A stretch of DNA of 64,000 nucleotides from Agarivorans albus (GTDB lineage Bacteria > Pseudomonadota > Gammaproteobacteria > Enterobacterales > Celerinatantimonadaceae): NCBI RefSeq assembly GCF_019670105.1, contig NZ_AP023032.1, positions 1,978,972-2,042,971 on the forward strand, in the 5' to 3' direction. The position numbers and the translations under genes were made by a program. Of this stretch, positions 8,759-19,450 are shown one piece after another. How positions within the stretch are numbered: position 1 is the stretch's first letter; each line of letters opens with the position of its first letter. The notes beneath the pieces are model-generated. The model did not search any database. It was not told the DNA's origin and saw only the letters and a list, made by a program, of their open reading frames with translations.

Positions 8759-9084
8759 GTTTTATCTGATTTCAAATTTTCCTAGCCTAGCTTGTAAGTT
8801 CTCTTTCTTCACTTTCCCTAAAAAGCTTTTTAAATCTTAAGCTTGCCTAAATATTTGCTATTAAATAGACATTGTTTAGATTTTTATTTTGTTGACATGC
8901 CTATTGCACTTTCAATTAACCATAAAAGTTCATAAAAACTTCAAAAAAATGTTGATTTCACTCTCATTATCAGCAAATATGTCGGCCGTGAGAGGGAATT
9001 CACTGCTCAAGGAAACCATTCCAAGGACGAATGAATGGGTCAAGGAAGAGATAAATTATTAATCTCAAAATAGGCAGTGGAACT
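8759..9084 (+). promoter_or_regulatory. AT-rich leader and promoter region of porin 2
   Basis: 326 bases without a gene. A perfect -35 hexamer TTGACA lies at 8892-8897, but no convincing -10 is found at the right distance. Downstream are the short inverted repeats GTGA...TCAC (about 8988-9003) and CCATTC...GAATGG (about 9016-9038), which could fold in a long 5' untranslated leader, as in copy 1. Nothing else is recognised. Confidence 0.35.
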
Positions 9085-10107
9085 TTGAAAAAGACTATTC
9101 TAGCAATCGCAATCCCAGCATTATTTGCAACTGGTGCAACTAACGCTCAAGAAATTTACAACGACGGCGAAAACGCATTTTCTATCGGTGGTCGTCTTAA
9201 CCTTATGGTTGAGTCTGCTAACAACGAAGGCGAGCGCGATCTTCGTTCAGAAAACAACTCTTCACGTATTAACCTAAACTTCTCTCGCAAAATGAGCGAA
9301 AATGTTACTGCTCGCGCTACTATGGAGTACGGTTTAGACAACCCAAATGGTAACAGTGACTCTCCTTTCTTCAACCGTTTAGGTTTCATCGCAGTTGACC
9401 ACGCAGACTATGGTTCTGTTTCTTACGGTAAGCAATGGTCTACTTACTACACTATCACTGGCGTAACCGATGTATTTTGGGTATACGGCGGTACCGCAAT
9501 GGGTATTTACGACAACGGTGACAAAGCAGGTACTGCACGTGCTAACGACGCACTTCAATACAACGGTAGCTTTGGCGGCGTTAACTTAAGCGGTCAGTAC
9601 CAATTCGCTGACGAAGATGAAGGTCGTAAAGATAGCTACTCTGGTGCTGTTTCTTATGACTTCGATTTCGGTCTAAATGTTGGTGCTACTTACCACCAAA
9701 TGAACCGTACTGATGCTGAAAAATCAGAAGTGTTCAACGATGGCGATGCTAAGCTTACTGCGTTAGCGGCTAGCTACAACCAAGGCCCTATCTACGCTGC
9801 GGTATCTTACGGTGAGTTCAAAAACCACGTACAGTTTGAAGGCGCTACTGGCGTATCTGACAAAGCTATCGGCCACGAAGGTGTATTCGCTTACACGCTA
9901 GACATGGGTCTACAGCTTTACACTGGTTGGAACGTTCAAGAAGACAAAAACTCTTCAGCTGACCTAAAAACTGCTTTAGTTGGTGCAATGTACGATTGGA
10001 ACAATGTTCTTTTGTACACTGAGTACCAAGACGAGACTACTAAGTCTGTATCTGGTGCTAAAGAAGACGACAACCGCTTAGCAGTGGGTGTACGTTACAA
10101 CTTCTAA
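9085..10107 (+). CDS. Gram-negative porin (OmpU-like), copy 2, TTG start
   Basis: 340-aa porin. The start must be the TTG at 9085: it gives MKKTILAIAIPALFA, almost the same signal peptide as copy 1, and no ATG lies near. The mature part (NAFSIGGRLNLMVESANN, then SYGKQWSTYYTITGVTDVFWVYGG as the likely constriction-loop region) differs strongly from copy 1, so specificity probably differs. It ends RYNF. Codon use is again that of an abundant protein, and a strong terminator follows. A TTG start on such a gene implies translational damping or control through the structured leader. Confidence 0.93.
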   Translation: MKKTILAIAIPALFATGATNAQEIYNDGENAFSIGGRLNLMVESANNEGERDLRSENNSSRINLNFSRKMSENVTARATMEYGLDNPNGNSDSPFFNRLGFIAVDHADYGSVSYGKQWSTYYTITGVTDVFWVYGGTAMGIYDNGDKAGTARANDALQYNGSFGGVNLSGQYQFADEDEGRKDSYSGAVSYDFDFGLNVGATYHQMNRTDAEKSEVFNDGDAKLTALAASYNQGPIYAAVSYGEFKNHVQFEGATGVSDKAIGHEGVFAYTLDMGLQLYTGWNVQEDKNSSADLKTALVGAMYDWNNVLLYTEYQDETTKSVSGAKEDDNRLAVGVRYNF

Positions 10108-10128
10108 TTCTTCTAAGAAGATGGAAGT

Positions 10129-10156
10129 AAAAAGGCCACCTAAGGGTGGCCTTTTT
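10129..10156. terminator. Bidirectional terminator between porin 2 and the DksA-like gene
   Basis: Arms AAAAAGGCCACC (10129-10140) and GGTGGCCTTTTT (10145-10156) with a 4-base loop, lying between convergent genes. Confidence 0.92.
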
Positions 10157-10179
10157 GTATTTACTGGTTTCAGTATAAT

Positions 10180-10566
10180 TTAAAGTGCGAAACTTTCGCG
10201 CCGCTTAAACATACGGTGTTTGTCACTACAGCGTTGACAGCGTTGAGTACTTGGATCGTTTTCTAAACGGCCAATTTCAATCTCTTCTTCACAGTCGCTA
10301 CACAATCCATATAAACCTAAGTCTATTTGGCAAAGTGCTGCGTCAACCCTTTGTAATTGTTTTAACTGAGTCGTTAGCTCTGAGAGCTGCAATTTCAGGG
10401 CCTGGTCAATAAGTTCTTCGTTAGTTAAAGACTGTAATTTGTCAGCTGTTAGCTTCAAGCTGGTTTTTTCTGAGGCAGTTAAAATTGAGATTATTTCAGA
10501 CTTTAACTGCTCTAATTGTTGCGTGAGTCGCAACTGATAATCTCTAAATTCCACGTTTAAGCCCAA
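10180..10566 (-). CDS. TraR/DksA-type C4 zinc-finger protein
   Basis: 128 aa. N-terminal two thirds form a coiled coil of Leu/Gln/Glu heptads. The C-terminal zinc finger CSDC...CQRC (Cys89, 92, 110, 113) with GLYGLCSDCEEEIEIGRL is the DksA/TraR signature. Members bind the RNA polymerase secondary channel and, with ppGpp, shift transcription. It is shorter than DksA (151 aa) and longer than TraR (about 73 aa). The coiled-coil tip carries DAAL (75-78), similar to the DxxDxA tip of DksA but missing the first Asp, so activity at the polymerase centre is uncertain. Single gene, flanked by a terminator. Confidence 0.86.
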   Translation of the reverse strand: MGLNVEFRDYQLRLTQQLEQLKSEIISILTASEKTSLKLTADKLQSLTNEELIDQALKLQLSELTTQLKQLQRVDAALCQIDLGLYGLCSDCEEEIEIGRLENDPSTQRCQRCSDKHRMFKRRESFAL

Positions 10567-10734
10567 TTATTAAATGAGCTAGCAGTATAAACACCGGGTC
10601 TAACCCCGAGATATGATGTGAATCAAAACGAAACACTAAAAAGCTATATAACTACTTTTATTAGGGTTTTGTTGATCTAATACAGAATATGAGCAAATAG
10701 TGCGAAGAAACGTAAAGCCAAGCTTAACGAAAGG

Positions 10735-11676
10735 TCAATCTTTGCATTGCTGAAAGCGGATTTGCTTAACAATAGAATTGGTATCTTTTAATACTCTGAT
10801 GTTGCGAAAGAGATCGTCGGCTTCGGTGTAGTAGCCAGAAAGGTATCTTAACCACTGTTTCACCCGGCTTTGGTAGTACTTGGCTTTTTCACTGGTGATT
10901 TCGTGCTGAGAGTAGCGAATTAGCAGCTCAATCACTGCTGACCAATGCAATGGTTCTTCGTCACCTCGTACTACTTTAGCAAGGTTTGGAATAGTAAGTG
11001 CACCACGGCCAATCATTACATCTTCACAATCGCTTGCTTCTTTGCACTGTAAGTAGTTTTCTCGGTTCCAAACTTCTCCGTTAGCAATAATAGGAATAGA
11101 GAACTGTTGTTTAACTTGCTTTATATAGTGCCAATGCGCTGGCGCTTTGTAACCGTCGAGCTTAGTTCTCGCATGAATGGTTAGCTCATTGGCGCCTGCT
11201 TCTTGCACAGCTTGCACAATATCAAAGCAGTCTTCTTTGTTTTCCCAACCTAAGCGAATTTTGGCAGATACAATATGCTGCTTAGGTACCGCTTTTCTTA
11301 CTTCACTGACAACATCAAAAATCGACTGAGGGGCTTTTAGCATAGACGCACCACCGCAGCTTCCAGTAACAGTATTGCTGGGGCAGCCAAAGTTTAGATC
11401 TAAACCATGAGAGCCAAGTTCGATAGCTCTTACCGCATTTTCTGCCATCGGGCCAGGATGCTGGCCTAACAGCTGTACTCTAACCGGGGTGTGGCCTGCT
11501 ATTAAACCTTGCTCATGTAGTTCCGGGCAGTACTTGTAGAATACTTTGTCGGGCAGGGCTACGTCAGTAACACGAATGAACTCTGTTACACACCAGTCGT
11601 AGCCACCACAACTAGACAAAAGCTGGCGCATGGAAGCATCTGCAACGCCTTCCATTGGGGCTAAAACTACGCGCAT
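10735..11676 (-). CDS. dusC: tRNA-dihydrouridine(16) synthase DusC
   Basis: 313-aa FMN-dependent enzyme reducing U16 of tRNA with NADPH. TIM barrel start APMEGVAD, FMN contacts VQLLGQHP, and the catalytic cysteine in GLDLNFGCPS (Cys98). The C-terminal helical tRNA-binding domain begins near residue 240. The length and the motif APMEGVAD point to the DusC subfamily rather than DusA or DusB. It is transcribed alone. The next gene upstream diverges. Confidence 0.92.
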   Translation of the reverse strand: MRVVLAPMEGVADASMRQLLSSCGGYDWCVTEFIRVTDVALPDKVFYKYCPELHEQGLIAGHTPVRVQLLGQHPGPMAENAVRAIELGSHGLDLNFGCPSNTVTGSCGGASMLKAPQSIFDVVSEVRKAVPKQHIVSAKIRLGWENKEDCFDIVQAVQEAGANELTIHARTKLDGYKAPAHWHYIKQVKQQFSIPIIANGEVWNRENYLQCKEASDCEDVMIGRGALTIPNLAKVVRGDEEPLHWSAVIELLIRYSQHEITSEKAKYYQSRVKQWLRYLSGYYTEADDLFRNIRVLKDTNSIVKQIRFQQCKD

Positions 11677-11830
11677 AGTAAACCTTAGTTTGAAAAAGCG
11701 GCCATTCTAACGGTTTGTGGTGTCTGCTGCTAGCAAATTAGCTACGCAAATTATTGGCCTGAATAAGCTGGATGCTCAGTTTATTTCCATGTTTTTGTTG
11801 GGTGTTTGTAGAGATGATGCTCAAGTATAA

Positions 11831-11844
11831 TTGATCTAGATCAA
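11831..11844 (+). promoter_or_regulatory. Perfect FNR-type box
   Basis: TTGATCTAGATCAA is an exact match to the FNR/EtrA consensus TTGAT-N4-ATCAA and is itself a 14-bp perfect palindrome. It starts right after TATAAT (11826-11831, sharing one base), which could be a -10 element, and its centre is 41.5 bases before the ATG of the 37-codon gene. If that -10 is used, FNR binding would repress; if a downstream promoter is used, it could activate. It also lies in the region between dusC and apt, but dusC faces away (start at 11676). Confidence 0.7.
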
Positions 11845-11878
11845 TGTTGATTGAATTTAGTTTAAAGGTGAAGTTTAG

Positions 11879-11992
11879 ATGGACCAGCAGTTTAAAGAAG
11901 ATTATAACGTATTCTATTTCCTAGGTTTTGTAGTGGCGCTGCTGTTACCAACCCTACCTTTGAGCTTGTCTCTACTAAAAATATTTGCCTAA
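11879..11992 (+). CDS. Small predicted membrane protein (37 aa)
   Basis: Reads MDQQFKEDYNVFYFLGF and continues with a hydrophobic run VVALLLPTLPLSLSLLKIFA. It has a charged N-terminus and one transmembrane helix of about 22 residues with two prolines. The Shine-Dalgarno AAGGTGAAG sits at good distance before the ATG. No homologue is recognised; it is not CydX or CcoQ by sequence. A perfect FNR box lies 35 bases upstream and a terminator about 70 bases downstream, so it looks like a self-contained oxygen-responsive transcription unit. Likely real, function unknown. Confidence 0.55.
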   Translation: MDQQFKEDYNVFYFLGFVVALLLPTLPLSLSLLKIFA

Positions 11993-12022
11993 CTTTTGGC
12001 TATTATCTAGGTTAGCACTTCG

Positions 12023-12050
12023 TTGCTTTATCGTCATAAACTGAGATAAT
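12023..12050 (+). promoter_or_regulatory. Candidate apt promoter
   Basis: TTGCTT (12023-12028), 16-base spacer, GATAAT (12045-12050). Transcription would start near 12057, just before the terminator hairpin that lies in front of apt. Assigned by consensus only. Confidence 0.4.
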
Positions 12051-12064
12051 TAAAGATTGTAAAT

Positions 12065-12092
12065 ACGCCCATCCTGTTTGGGCGTTTTTTTT
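12065..12092 (+). terminator. Intrinsic terminator immediately before apt (end of mini-gene unit or attenuator)
   Basis: Arms ACGCCCA (12065-12071) and TGGGCGT (12079-12085) with a 7-base loop, then eight T. It ends only 5-17 bases before the possible apt starts, so any transcript for apt beginning upstream of about 12070 must read through it. Confidence 0.85.
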
Positions 12093-12109
12093 GGAAAATG
12101 GAAGCCGGT

Positions 12110-12655
12110 ATGAGCAGCGCTAATCTTGAGTATATAAAGAACGCAATTAAAACTATCCCTAACTACCCAAAAGAGGGGATATTGTTTAGGGATGTTACCA
12201 GTTTAATTGAAGATCCAAAGGCTTTTGCCTTGGTTATTCATGAATGGCAACAGCGTTTCGAAAACCTTGGTATTACCAAGATCGTTGGCACCGAAGCAAG
12301 AGGTTTTATTTTTGGTGCGCCACTAGCGCTGGCATTAGGGGTTGGTTTTATTCCGGTTCGCAAACCTGGCAAGTTACCTCGCGAAGTCATTGGCGAAAGC
12401 TATGAGCTTGAATATGGTATGGATACTTTGGAAATACATACCGATGCTATTCAGCCTGGCGACAAAGTGTTGTTGGTTGATGATTTAATCGCAACTGGCG
12501 GTACCGCCGAGGCGTCTGTGAAGTTAATTCGCCAGTTAGGCGGCGAAATCAACTATGCGGCCTTTGTTATTAATTTGGTAGACTTACCTGGCGCACAGAA
12601 ATTAACGACACTCGGAGTAGAATCAACTTATCTAGTTGAGTTCGAAGGCGAATAG
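12110..12655 (+). CDS. apt: Adenine phosphoribosyltransferase
   Basis: Salvages adenine with PRPP to AMP in the cytosol. The PRPP-binding motif [16 protein letters not shown] and the conserved [10 protein letters not shown] and [13 protein letters not shown] segments are complete. The length from the ATG at 12110 (181 aa) fits the family, and its beginning [14 protein letters not shown] aligns with E. coli Apt. A further ATG at 12098 adds four residues but lies almost on the T-run of the upstream terminator. It is followed by dnaX after 14 bases, the enterobacterial apt-dnaX-ybaB order. Confidence 0.95.
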   Translation: MSSANLEYIKNAIKTIPNYPKEGILFRDVTSLIEDPKAFALVIHEWQQRFENLGITKIVGTEARGFIFGAPLALALGVGFIPVRKPGKLPREVIGESYELEYGMDTLEIHTDAIQPGDKVLLVDDLIATGGTAEASVKLIRQLGGEINYAAFVINLVDLPGAQKLTTLGVESTYLVEFEGE

Positions 12656-12669
12656 GACAACAGCATTTA

Positions 12670-14964
<2,295 letters not shown>

Positions 14965-14977
14965 ACAACTTGATTTT

Positions 14978-15002
14978 CGACATTAATCTAGATGTAATGT
15001 CG
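14978..15002 (+). other. Intercistronic hairpin between dnaX and ybaB
   Basis: CGACATTA (14978-14985) and TAATGTCG (14995-15002) form a perfect 8-bp stem with a 9-base loop, without a T-run. More likely an mRNA processing or stability element in the dnaX-ybaB transcript than a terminator. Confidence 0.4.
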
Positions 15003-15035
15003 CAGTTATAACTAATAGAAGAGAAGAGAATAGTT

Positions 15036-15362
15036 ATGTTTAAAGGCGGAATGGGTAACCTAATGAAGCAAGCGCAGCAAATGCAAGATAAAATGCAGCG
15101 CGCTCAAGAAGAAATCGCCAAAATGGAAGTTACTGGTGAATCAGGCGCAGGCTTGGTGAAAGTTGTTATGCTAGGTAACCACAACGTTCGTCGTGTTGAG
15201 CTAGATGAAAGCTTAATGGACGATGACAAAGACATGATTGAAGACTTACTGGCTGCAGCGGTTAATGACGCAGTACGTCGTGTAGAAGAAACCAGCAAAG
15301 AAAAAATGGCTGATGTAACCGGTGGAATGCAAATGCCTCCAGGTATGAAAATGCCATTCTAA
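15036..15362 (+). CDS. ybaB: Nucleoid-associated protein YbaB/EbfC
   Basis: 108-aa DNA-binding dimer of the YbaB family, with tweezers-like helices. The start [20 protein letters not shown] and the core [18 protein letters not shown] are characteristic. The acidic [18 protein letters not shown] helix is also conserved. It is downstream of dnaX as usual and has its own Shine-Dalgarno (GAAGAGAAGAG). recR, which commonly follows ybaB in gammaproteobacteria, is not here. A strong terminator comes next. Confidence 0.95.
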   Translation: MFKGGMGNLMKQAQQMQDKMQRAQEEIAKMEVTGESGAGLVKVVMLGNHNVRRVELDESLMDDDKDMIEDLLAAAVNDAVRRVEETSKEKMADVTGGMQMPPGMKMPF

Positions 15363-15387
15363 GCTAGCTTAGAGCAGCAAATTGATT

Positions 15388-15409
15388 AGGCCGCATAGCG
15401 GCCTTTTTT
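15388..15409 (+). terminator. Terminator of dnaX-ybaB
   Basis: AGGCCGC - ATA - GCGGCCT followed by T6 (15388-15409). Confidence 0.92.
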
Positions 15410-15455
15410 GTGCAACACTTAGTTTGCATGAACGTAGATTAAAATAGGTAGCAAG

Positions 15456-15878
15456 ATGAAAGTATGCGGTGTAGAAATAAAAAGTAATGAAGTTATTGTT
15501 AGCTTGCTAACACTGGAAGATGGACTATTTCAAATTCCAGATTGTCGTGTGCGCCGTCTTACTTTAAGCGACATAAACAGCACTCAGCACTTACGTGATT
15601 TTCAGTTCGCCTTTGCTAAATTGATGAGCGATTACAAGGTTGAGAAAGTGGCGATTAAGCAGCGCCCAATGAAAGGTAAATTTGCCGGTGGTGCGGTAGG
15701 CTTTAAATTGGAAGCGGCTATCGAGTTAATTAGCGAGCTAAATGTAGACTTAGTTTCAGCCACTAAATCTAAGCAAGTATTAAAAGATAACCCAATGCCG
15801 GTAGAGTTTTCTGCAACGGGCCTTAAAGCCTTTCAAGAGACATCGTTTACCACCGCTTATGTAGCTTGTATGGCTTGA
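15456..15878 (+). CDS. DUF3010 family protein
   Basis: 140 aa, soluble, no signal peptide or cysteine cluster. The start MKVCGVEIKSNEVIVSLL and the segment VAIKQRPMKGKFAGGAVGFKLEAAIEL match the DUF3010 family of Vibrio and Shewanella. The alternation of short strands with GVEIKSNEVIV and VEKVAIKQRP suggests an RNase H-like fold, but this is a guess. Function unknown. Single gene between two terminators, convergent with asnB. Confidence 0.82.
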   Translation: MKVCGVEIKSNEVIVSLLTLEDGLFQIPDCRVRRLTLSDINSTQHLRDFQFAFAKLMSDYKVEKVAIKQRPMKGKFAGGAVGFKLEAAIELISELNVDLVSATKSKQVLKDNPMPVEFSATGLKAFQETSFTTAYVACMA

Positions 15879-15921
15879 TTAACGTTTAGATTCTAGCCTT
15901 AGGGCTGGATTTACGCGCAAT

Positions 15922-15952
15922 AAAAAAACCGATGCAAAGCATCGGTTTTTTT
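15922..15952. terminator. Bidirectional terminator between DUF3010 and asnB
   Basis: AAAAAAACCGATGC - AAA - GCATCGGTTTTTTT, perfect 14-bp arms at 15922-15935 and 15939-15952 with A/T tracts for both directions. Confidence 0.95.
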
Positions 15953-15978
15953 GTTTAAAGCGGTAAAGATTTTAGTAA

Positions 15979-17643
15979 CTAGTAAGCTTCGTTGTGAACC
16001 GATAGTACTGCGCGACCAGAAGGATCGGCGTTGTTGGCAAAGCTCTCATCCCAAGCAATCGCTTCAGGAGTTGAACAAGCTACAGACTTACCGTGAGGTA
16101 CACATTCTGCTGCAGAGTCCTGTGGGAAATGTTCTTCAAACATGCTGCGGTAGAAGTACGCTTCTTTAGTATCTGGCGTATTAATTGGGAAGCGGAAAGC
16201 CGCATTCGACAATTCTTGATCAGAGACTTCCAATTCAACCAATTCTTTTAAGCTGTCAATCCATGAGTAACCAACACCATCTGAGAATTGCTCTTTTTGA
16301 CGCCAAGCCACTTCAGCAGGTAAGTAACCTTCAAAAGCTTCACGTACAATGTGCTTCTCAATTTTATCGCCGGCACACATCTTAGCTTCTGGGTTTATGC
16401 GCATTGCAACATCCATGAACTCTTTGTCTAAGAACGGTACACGGCCTTCAATGCCCCAAGCAGCAAGAGATTTGTTAGCACGGTTACAATCGAACATGTG
16501 CAGTTTCTCAAGCTTACGTAGGGTTTCTTCGTGGAACTCTTTTGCGTTTGGCGCTTTGTGAAAGTACAAGTAACCACCGAAGATTTCATCAGCACCTTCT
16601 CCAGAAAGTACCATTTTAATGCCCATCGCTTTAATTTTACGGGCCATTAGGTACATAGGAGTAGACGCACGAATGGTTGTTACGTCATAGGTTTCAAGGT
16701 GGTAAATAACGTCTTTAATGGCGTCAATACCTTCTTGAACGGTAAAGTGAATTTCGTGGTGCACGGTACCTAAATGGTCAGCAACTTTTTGTGCAGCAAT
16801 TAGGTCTGGCGAGCCTACTAGGCCAACTGCAAATGAGTGCAGTTGCGGCCACCAAGCTTCAGAATTGTCATTATCTTCAACACGCTTATCTGCATACATT
16901 TTAGTAATTGCAGAAATAACCGAAGAATCCAAACCACCAGAGAGTAATACACCGTACGGAACGTCACACATTAACTGGCGTTTTACCGCAGCTTCTAAAG
17001 CTACTTTTAAATCTTCTACACTAGCGTCGTTGTTTTCTACGTTTTTGTAGTCCATCCAATCGCGCTTGTAGTATTTAACAGGTTCGCCGTTCTTGCTGTA
17101 TAAGTAGTGACCAGGAGGGAATTCGCTCACTGTTTTACAAATAGGCGTCAATGCTTTCATTTCTGAAGCAACGTAGAAGTTACCGTGCTCATCGTAGCCA
17201 GTATAAAGAGGAATAATACCAATATGGTCACGACCAATTAGGTAGGCGTCTTCTTCAGAGTCGTATAAGCAGAAACCGAAGATACCGTTTAGGTCGTCTA
17301 AAAACTCAATGCCTTTTTCTTTGTACAAGGCCAAGATGATTTCGCAGTCAGACTCTGTCTGAAATTCAAAATCAACATTAAGCTGAGCTTTAAGATCTTT
17401 GTGGTTGTAGATCTCACCATTAACCGCAAGAGCGTGAGTTTTTTCGGGATTATAAAGAGGTTGTGCGCCGGTATTTACGTCTACGATAGATAAACGCTCA
17501 TGCACTAAGATGGCATTTTTTGAAGTGTAAATACCTGACCAATCCGGGCCACGGTGGCGTAAACGTTTTGACATCTCAAGTGCTTGCTTACGCAATACAC
17601 TGAGGTCAGATTTAATGTCTAGAACTCCAAATATGGAACACAT
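15979..17643 (-). CDS. asnB: Asparagine synthase (glutamine-hydrolysing)
   Basis: 554 aa. Makes asparagine from aspartate, glutamine and ATP. The N-terminal glutaminase domain starts MCSIFG with the catalytic Cys2. The synthetase domain has the PP-loop LLSGGLDSSVIS (near 230) and the conserved VLSGEGADEIFGGY. The length equals that of E. coli AsnB. A 194-base upstream gap separates it from the antiporter. It belongs to the asnB-nagD neighbourhood also seen in E. coli. Confidence 0.97.
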   Translation of the reverse strand: MCSIFGVLDIKSDLSVLRKQALEMSKRLRHRGPDWSGIYTSKNAILVHERLSIVDVNTGAQPLYNPEKTHALAVNGEIYNHKDLKAQLNVDFEFQTESDCEIILALYKEKGIEFLDDLNGIFGFCLYDSEEDAYLIGRDHIGIIPLYTGYDEHGNFYVASEMKALTPICKTVSEFPPGHYLYSKNGEPVKYYKRDWMDYKNVENNDASVEDLKVALEAAVKRQLMCDVPYGVLLSGGLDSSVISAITKMYADKRVEDNDNSEAWWPQLHSFAVGLVGSPDLIAAQKVADHLGTVHHEIHFTVQEGIDAIKDVIYHLETYDVTTIRASTPMYLMARKIKAMGIKMVLSGEGADEIFGGYLYFHKAPNAKEFHEETLRKLEKLHMFDCNRANKSLAAWGIEGRVPFLDKEFMDVAMRINPEAKMCAGDKIEKHIVREAFEGYLPAEVAWRQKEQFSDGVGYSWIDSLKELVELEVSDQELSNAAFRFPINTPDTKEAYFYRSMFEEHFPQDSAAECVPHGKSVACSTPEAIAWDESFANNADPSGRAVLSVHNEAY

Positions 17644-17837
17644 ACTCTTCCCTTAACTACTTTGTGTTTACTCTCGAACAAATGGTACTTCGCCATTTGT
17701 TCCAATATTGCCCTCAATTTGCCAAGATCAGAAATTATTGCAAGTCCTGAATGACATTTTTTGCTAAAAAAAGCCAGAAAACTAAGAATTATTAACAAAC
17801 TGGCTATTTTTGTAAGTTTTTTTGCAAATTTTAAGCT

Positions 17838-19430
17838 TTATTCTTGTGGTTTATTGCTATCAATGAGTTGCGAGTGTACGTGGTCGGCAAAACCCGCACC
17901 GGCCTCATTGTAGAGGTTGAAGACTTCGTCTGCGCCAAGGCGCTTTAGCTTTTCAACATCATCGGCGAACTGCGCAATGGCGGCAATTTTGGCATTAAAC
18001 TCACCTTTCTTAAGTTGCTTTAATGCGTATTGGTTACCATGGTGATGGGGCATTGCCAGTAATACCAGTTTTAAATCTTTTGAGGGGGCTAACTTTTCCC
18101 AAAAATCGGAGTCGGTAGCGTCACCTTGAATCACTGCTCGGCCACTTTCAATTTGGTGCTGGATTTTCTCAAGGTCGGTATCAATACCGATAACCAAATC
18201 GGGATAGTGTTGCTGCAACATATCGTAGGCACCTTCACCAATTCGGCCCATGCCTAATATTACTACCTGCATTTGCCCAAGCTCGATAGGTTGGTCTTCT
18301 AAGTGCAACTTAGAGCGCTGTAAGCGTTTTAGGCTTGGGCGAATAAACTGGTAAATGATATCGGCGTTTTTATGGATAGGAGCAGCAACCAAAAAGCTAA
18401 TACTTACAGCCATTGCTAAGGTTGCCATCCAGTCGCCATGTAGCCAGCCAAGTTGCACTGCAACAGCTGTTACAATCAAGCCAAATTCGCTGTAGTTTGC
18501 CAAGCTCACAGCACCTAGAAATGCGGTTCGTGAACGTAACCTAAATTGCAGTAAATACAGCAAATAAAATGCTGTTTTTATCACGAGAATGCCCACTAAG
18601 AACAGCGCGATATAGATAGATTCGAAGCTTAACTCACTGGATAAACCAATCGATAAGAAGAAGGCAACTAAAAAGAGTTCTTTAAAGCTAAATAAGGCTT
18701 TTGCCATGCCACTTGCAGCGGGGTGGCCTGCTAGCAACATGCCTATAATTAGCGCACCTAAATCTGATTTAAGGCCAACGCTGTCGAATAGTTGCGCGCC
18801 TAAAACAAAAGTTAAAAAGAAGCCTAAAACTAGCTGCAATTCGCCGTGGCCTACGCGGTTTAGCAAACGATACAACACTGGGCGTAGCGGCAATAACAGC
18901 AATAGTAGTGGCGCATACATGGTTGGAACTTTGCCAGTGGTAGCAGCCAGAAATACTACCGCAAAGATGTCCTGCATAATCAATACACCAATAGCCACGC
19001 GGCCATACAGAGCATTCATTTCACTCTTGTCTTCTAATACTTTTACTGCAAATACTGTACTGGAAAAACACAATGCAAAAGACAATACAACAATACCAGT
19101 GGTAGACAGCTCACCAATGCTGCTTATACCGAACCATTTAACAGCTGATAGCGTGCCTACAAACAGCAGCATGTTGGTTCCCATATGCGCTGTTGCGGTT
19201 CCCCAAACTTCACGCTTAAACAAGGTACGTATATCTAGTTTTAACCCAACGGTAAACAGCAGTAATGTTACACCTAAATCTGCTGCTGTAGAGATCAATT
19301 CATTTTGTTCATAACCCATTTCGCGTAAGGCAAAACCGGCAGCCAAAAATCCAATTAGAGGGGGTAAGTGCGCTAAATGAGCAAGAAATCCTGCCAAAAA
19401 CGTCACTGTTATTAGTATAGAAATATCCAT
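17838..19430 (-). CDS. CPA2 family cation:proton antiporter with a TrkA-N domain
   Basis: 530 aa. About twelve membrane segments of the Na+/H+ exchanger domain (LPPLIGFLAAGFALREMGY; SSTVFAVKVLEDKSE; GALIIGMLLAGHP) and a cytosolic Rossmann RCK/TrkA-N domain from about residue 385 (MQVVILGMGRIGEGAYDML) that ends in a pair of acidic/basic helices. This is the KefB/KefC/YbaL group of K+ or Na+ efflux systems. No KefF/KefG-like partner is adjacent, so the YbaL type is more likely than glutathione-gated Kef. The gene nagD starts 21 bases upstream of its start, so the two are probably cotranscribed. Confidence 0.9.
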   Translation of the reverse strand: MDISILITVTFLAGFLAHLAHLPPLIGFLAAGFALREMGYEQNELISTAADLGVTLLLFTVGLKLDIRTLFKREVWGTATAHMGTNMLLFVGTLSAVKWFGISSIGELSTTGIVVLSFALCFSSTVFAVKVLEDKSEMNALYGRVAIGVLIMQDIFAVVFLAATTGKVPTMYAPLLLLLLPLRPVLYRLLNRVGHGELQLVLGFFLTFVLGAQLFDSVGLKSDLGALIIGMLLAGHPAASGMAKALFSFKELFLVAFFLSIGLSSELSFESIYIALFLVGILVIKTAFYLLYLLQFRLRSRTAFLGAVSLANYSEFGLIVTAVAVQLGWLHGDWMATLAMAVSISFLVAAPIHKNADIIYQFIRPSLKRLQRSKLHLEDQPIELGQMQVVILGMGRIGEGAYDMLQQHYPDLVIGIDTDLEKIQHQIESGRAVIQGDATDSDFWEKLAPSKDLKLVLLAMPHHHGNQYALKQLKKGEFNAKIAAIAQFADDVEKLKRLGADEVFNLYNEAGAGFADHVHSQLIDSNKPQE

Positions 19431-19450
19431 TAAGTGCTAAATCTTTATCG

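Noticed and set aside
12000-12097. Purine riboswitch upstream of apt
   Set aside because: No conserved purine aptamer three-way junction or loop sequences were found; only a terminator hairpin is present.
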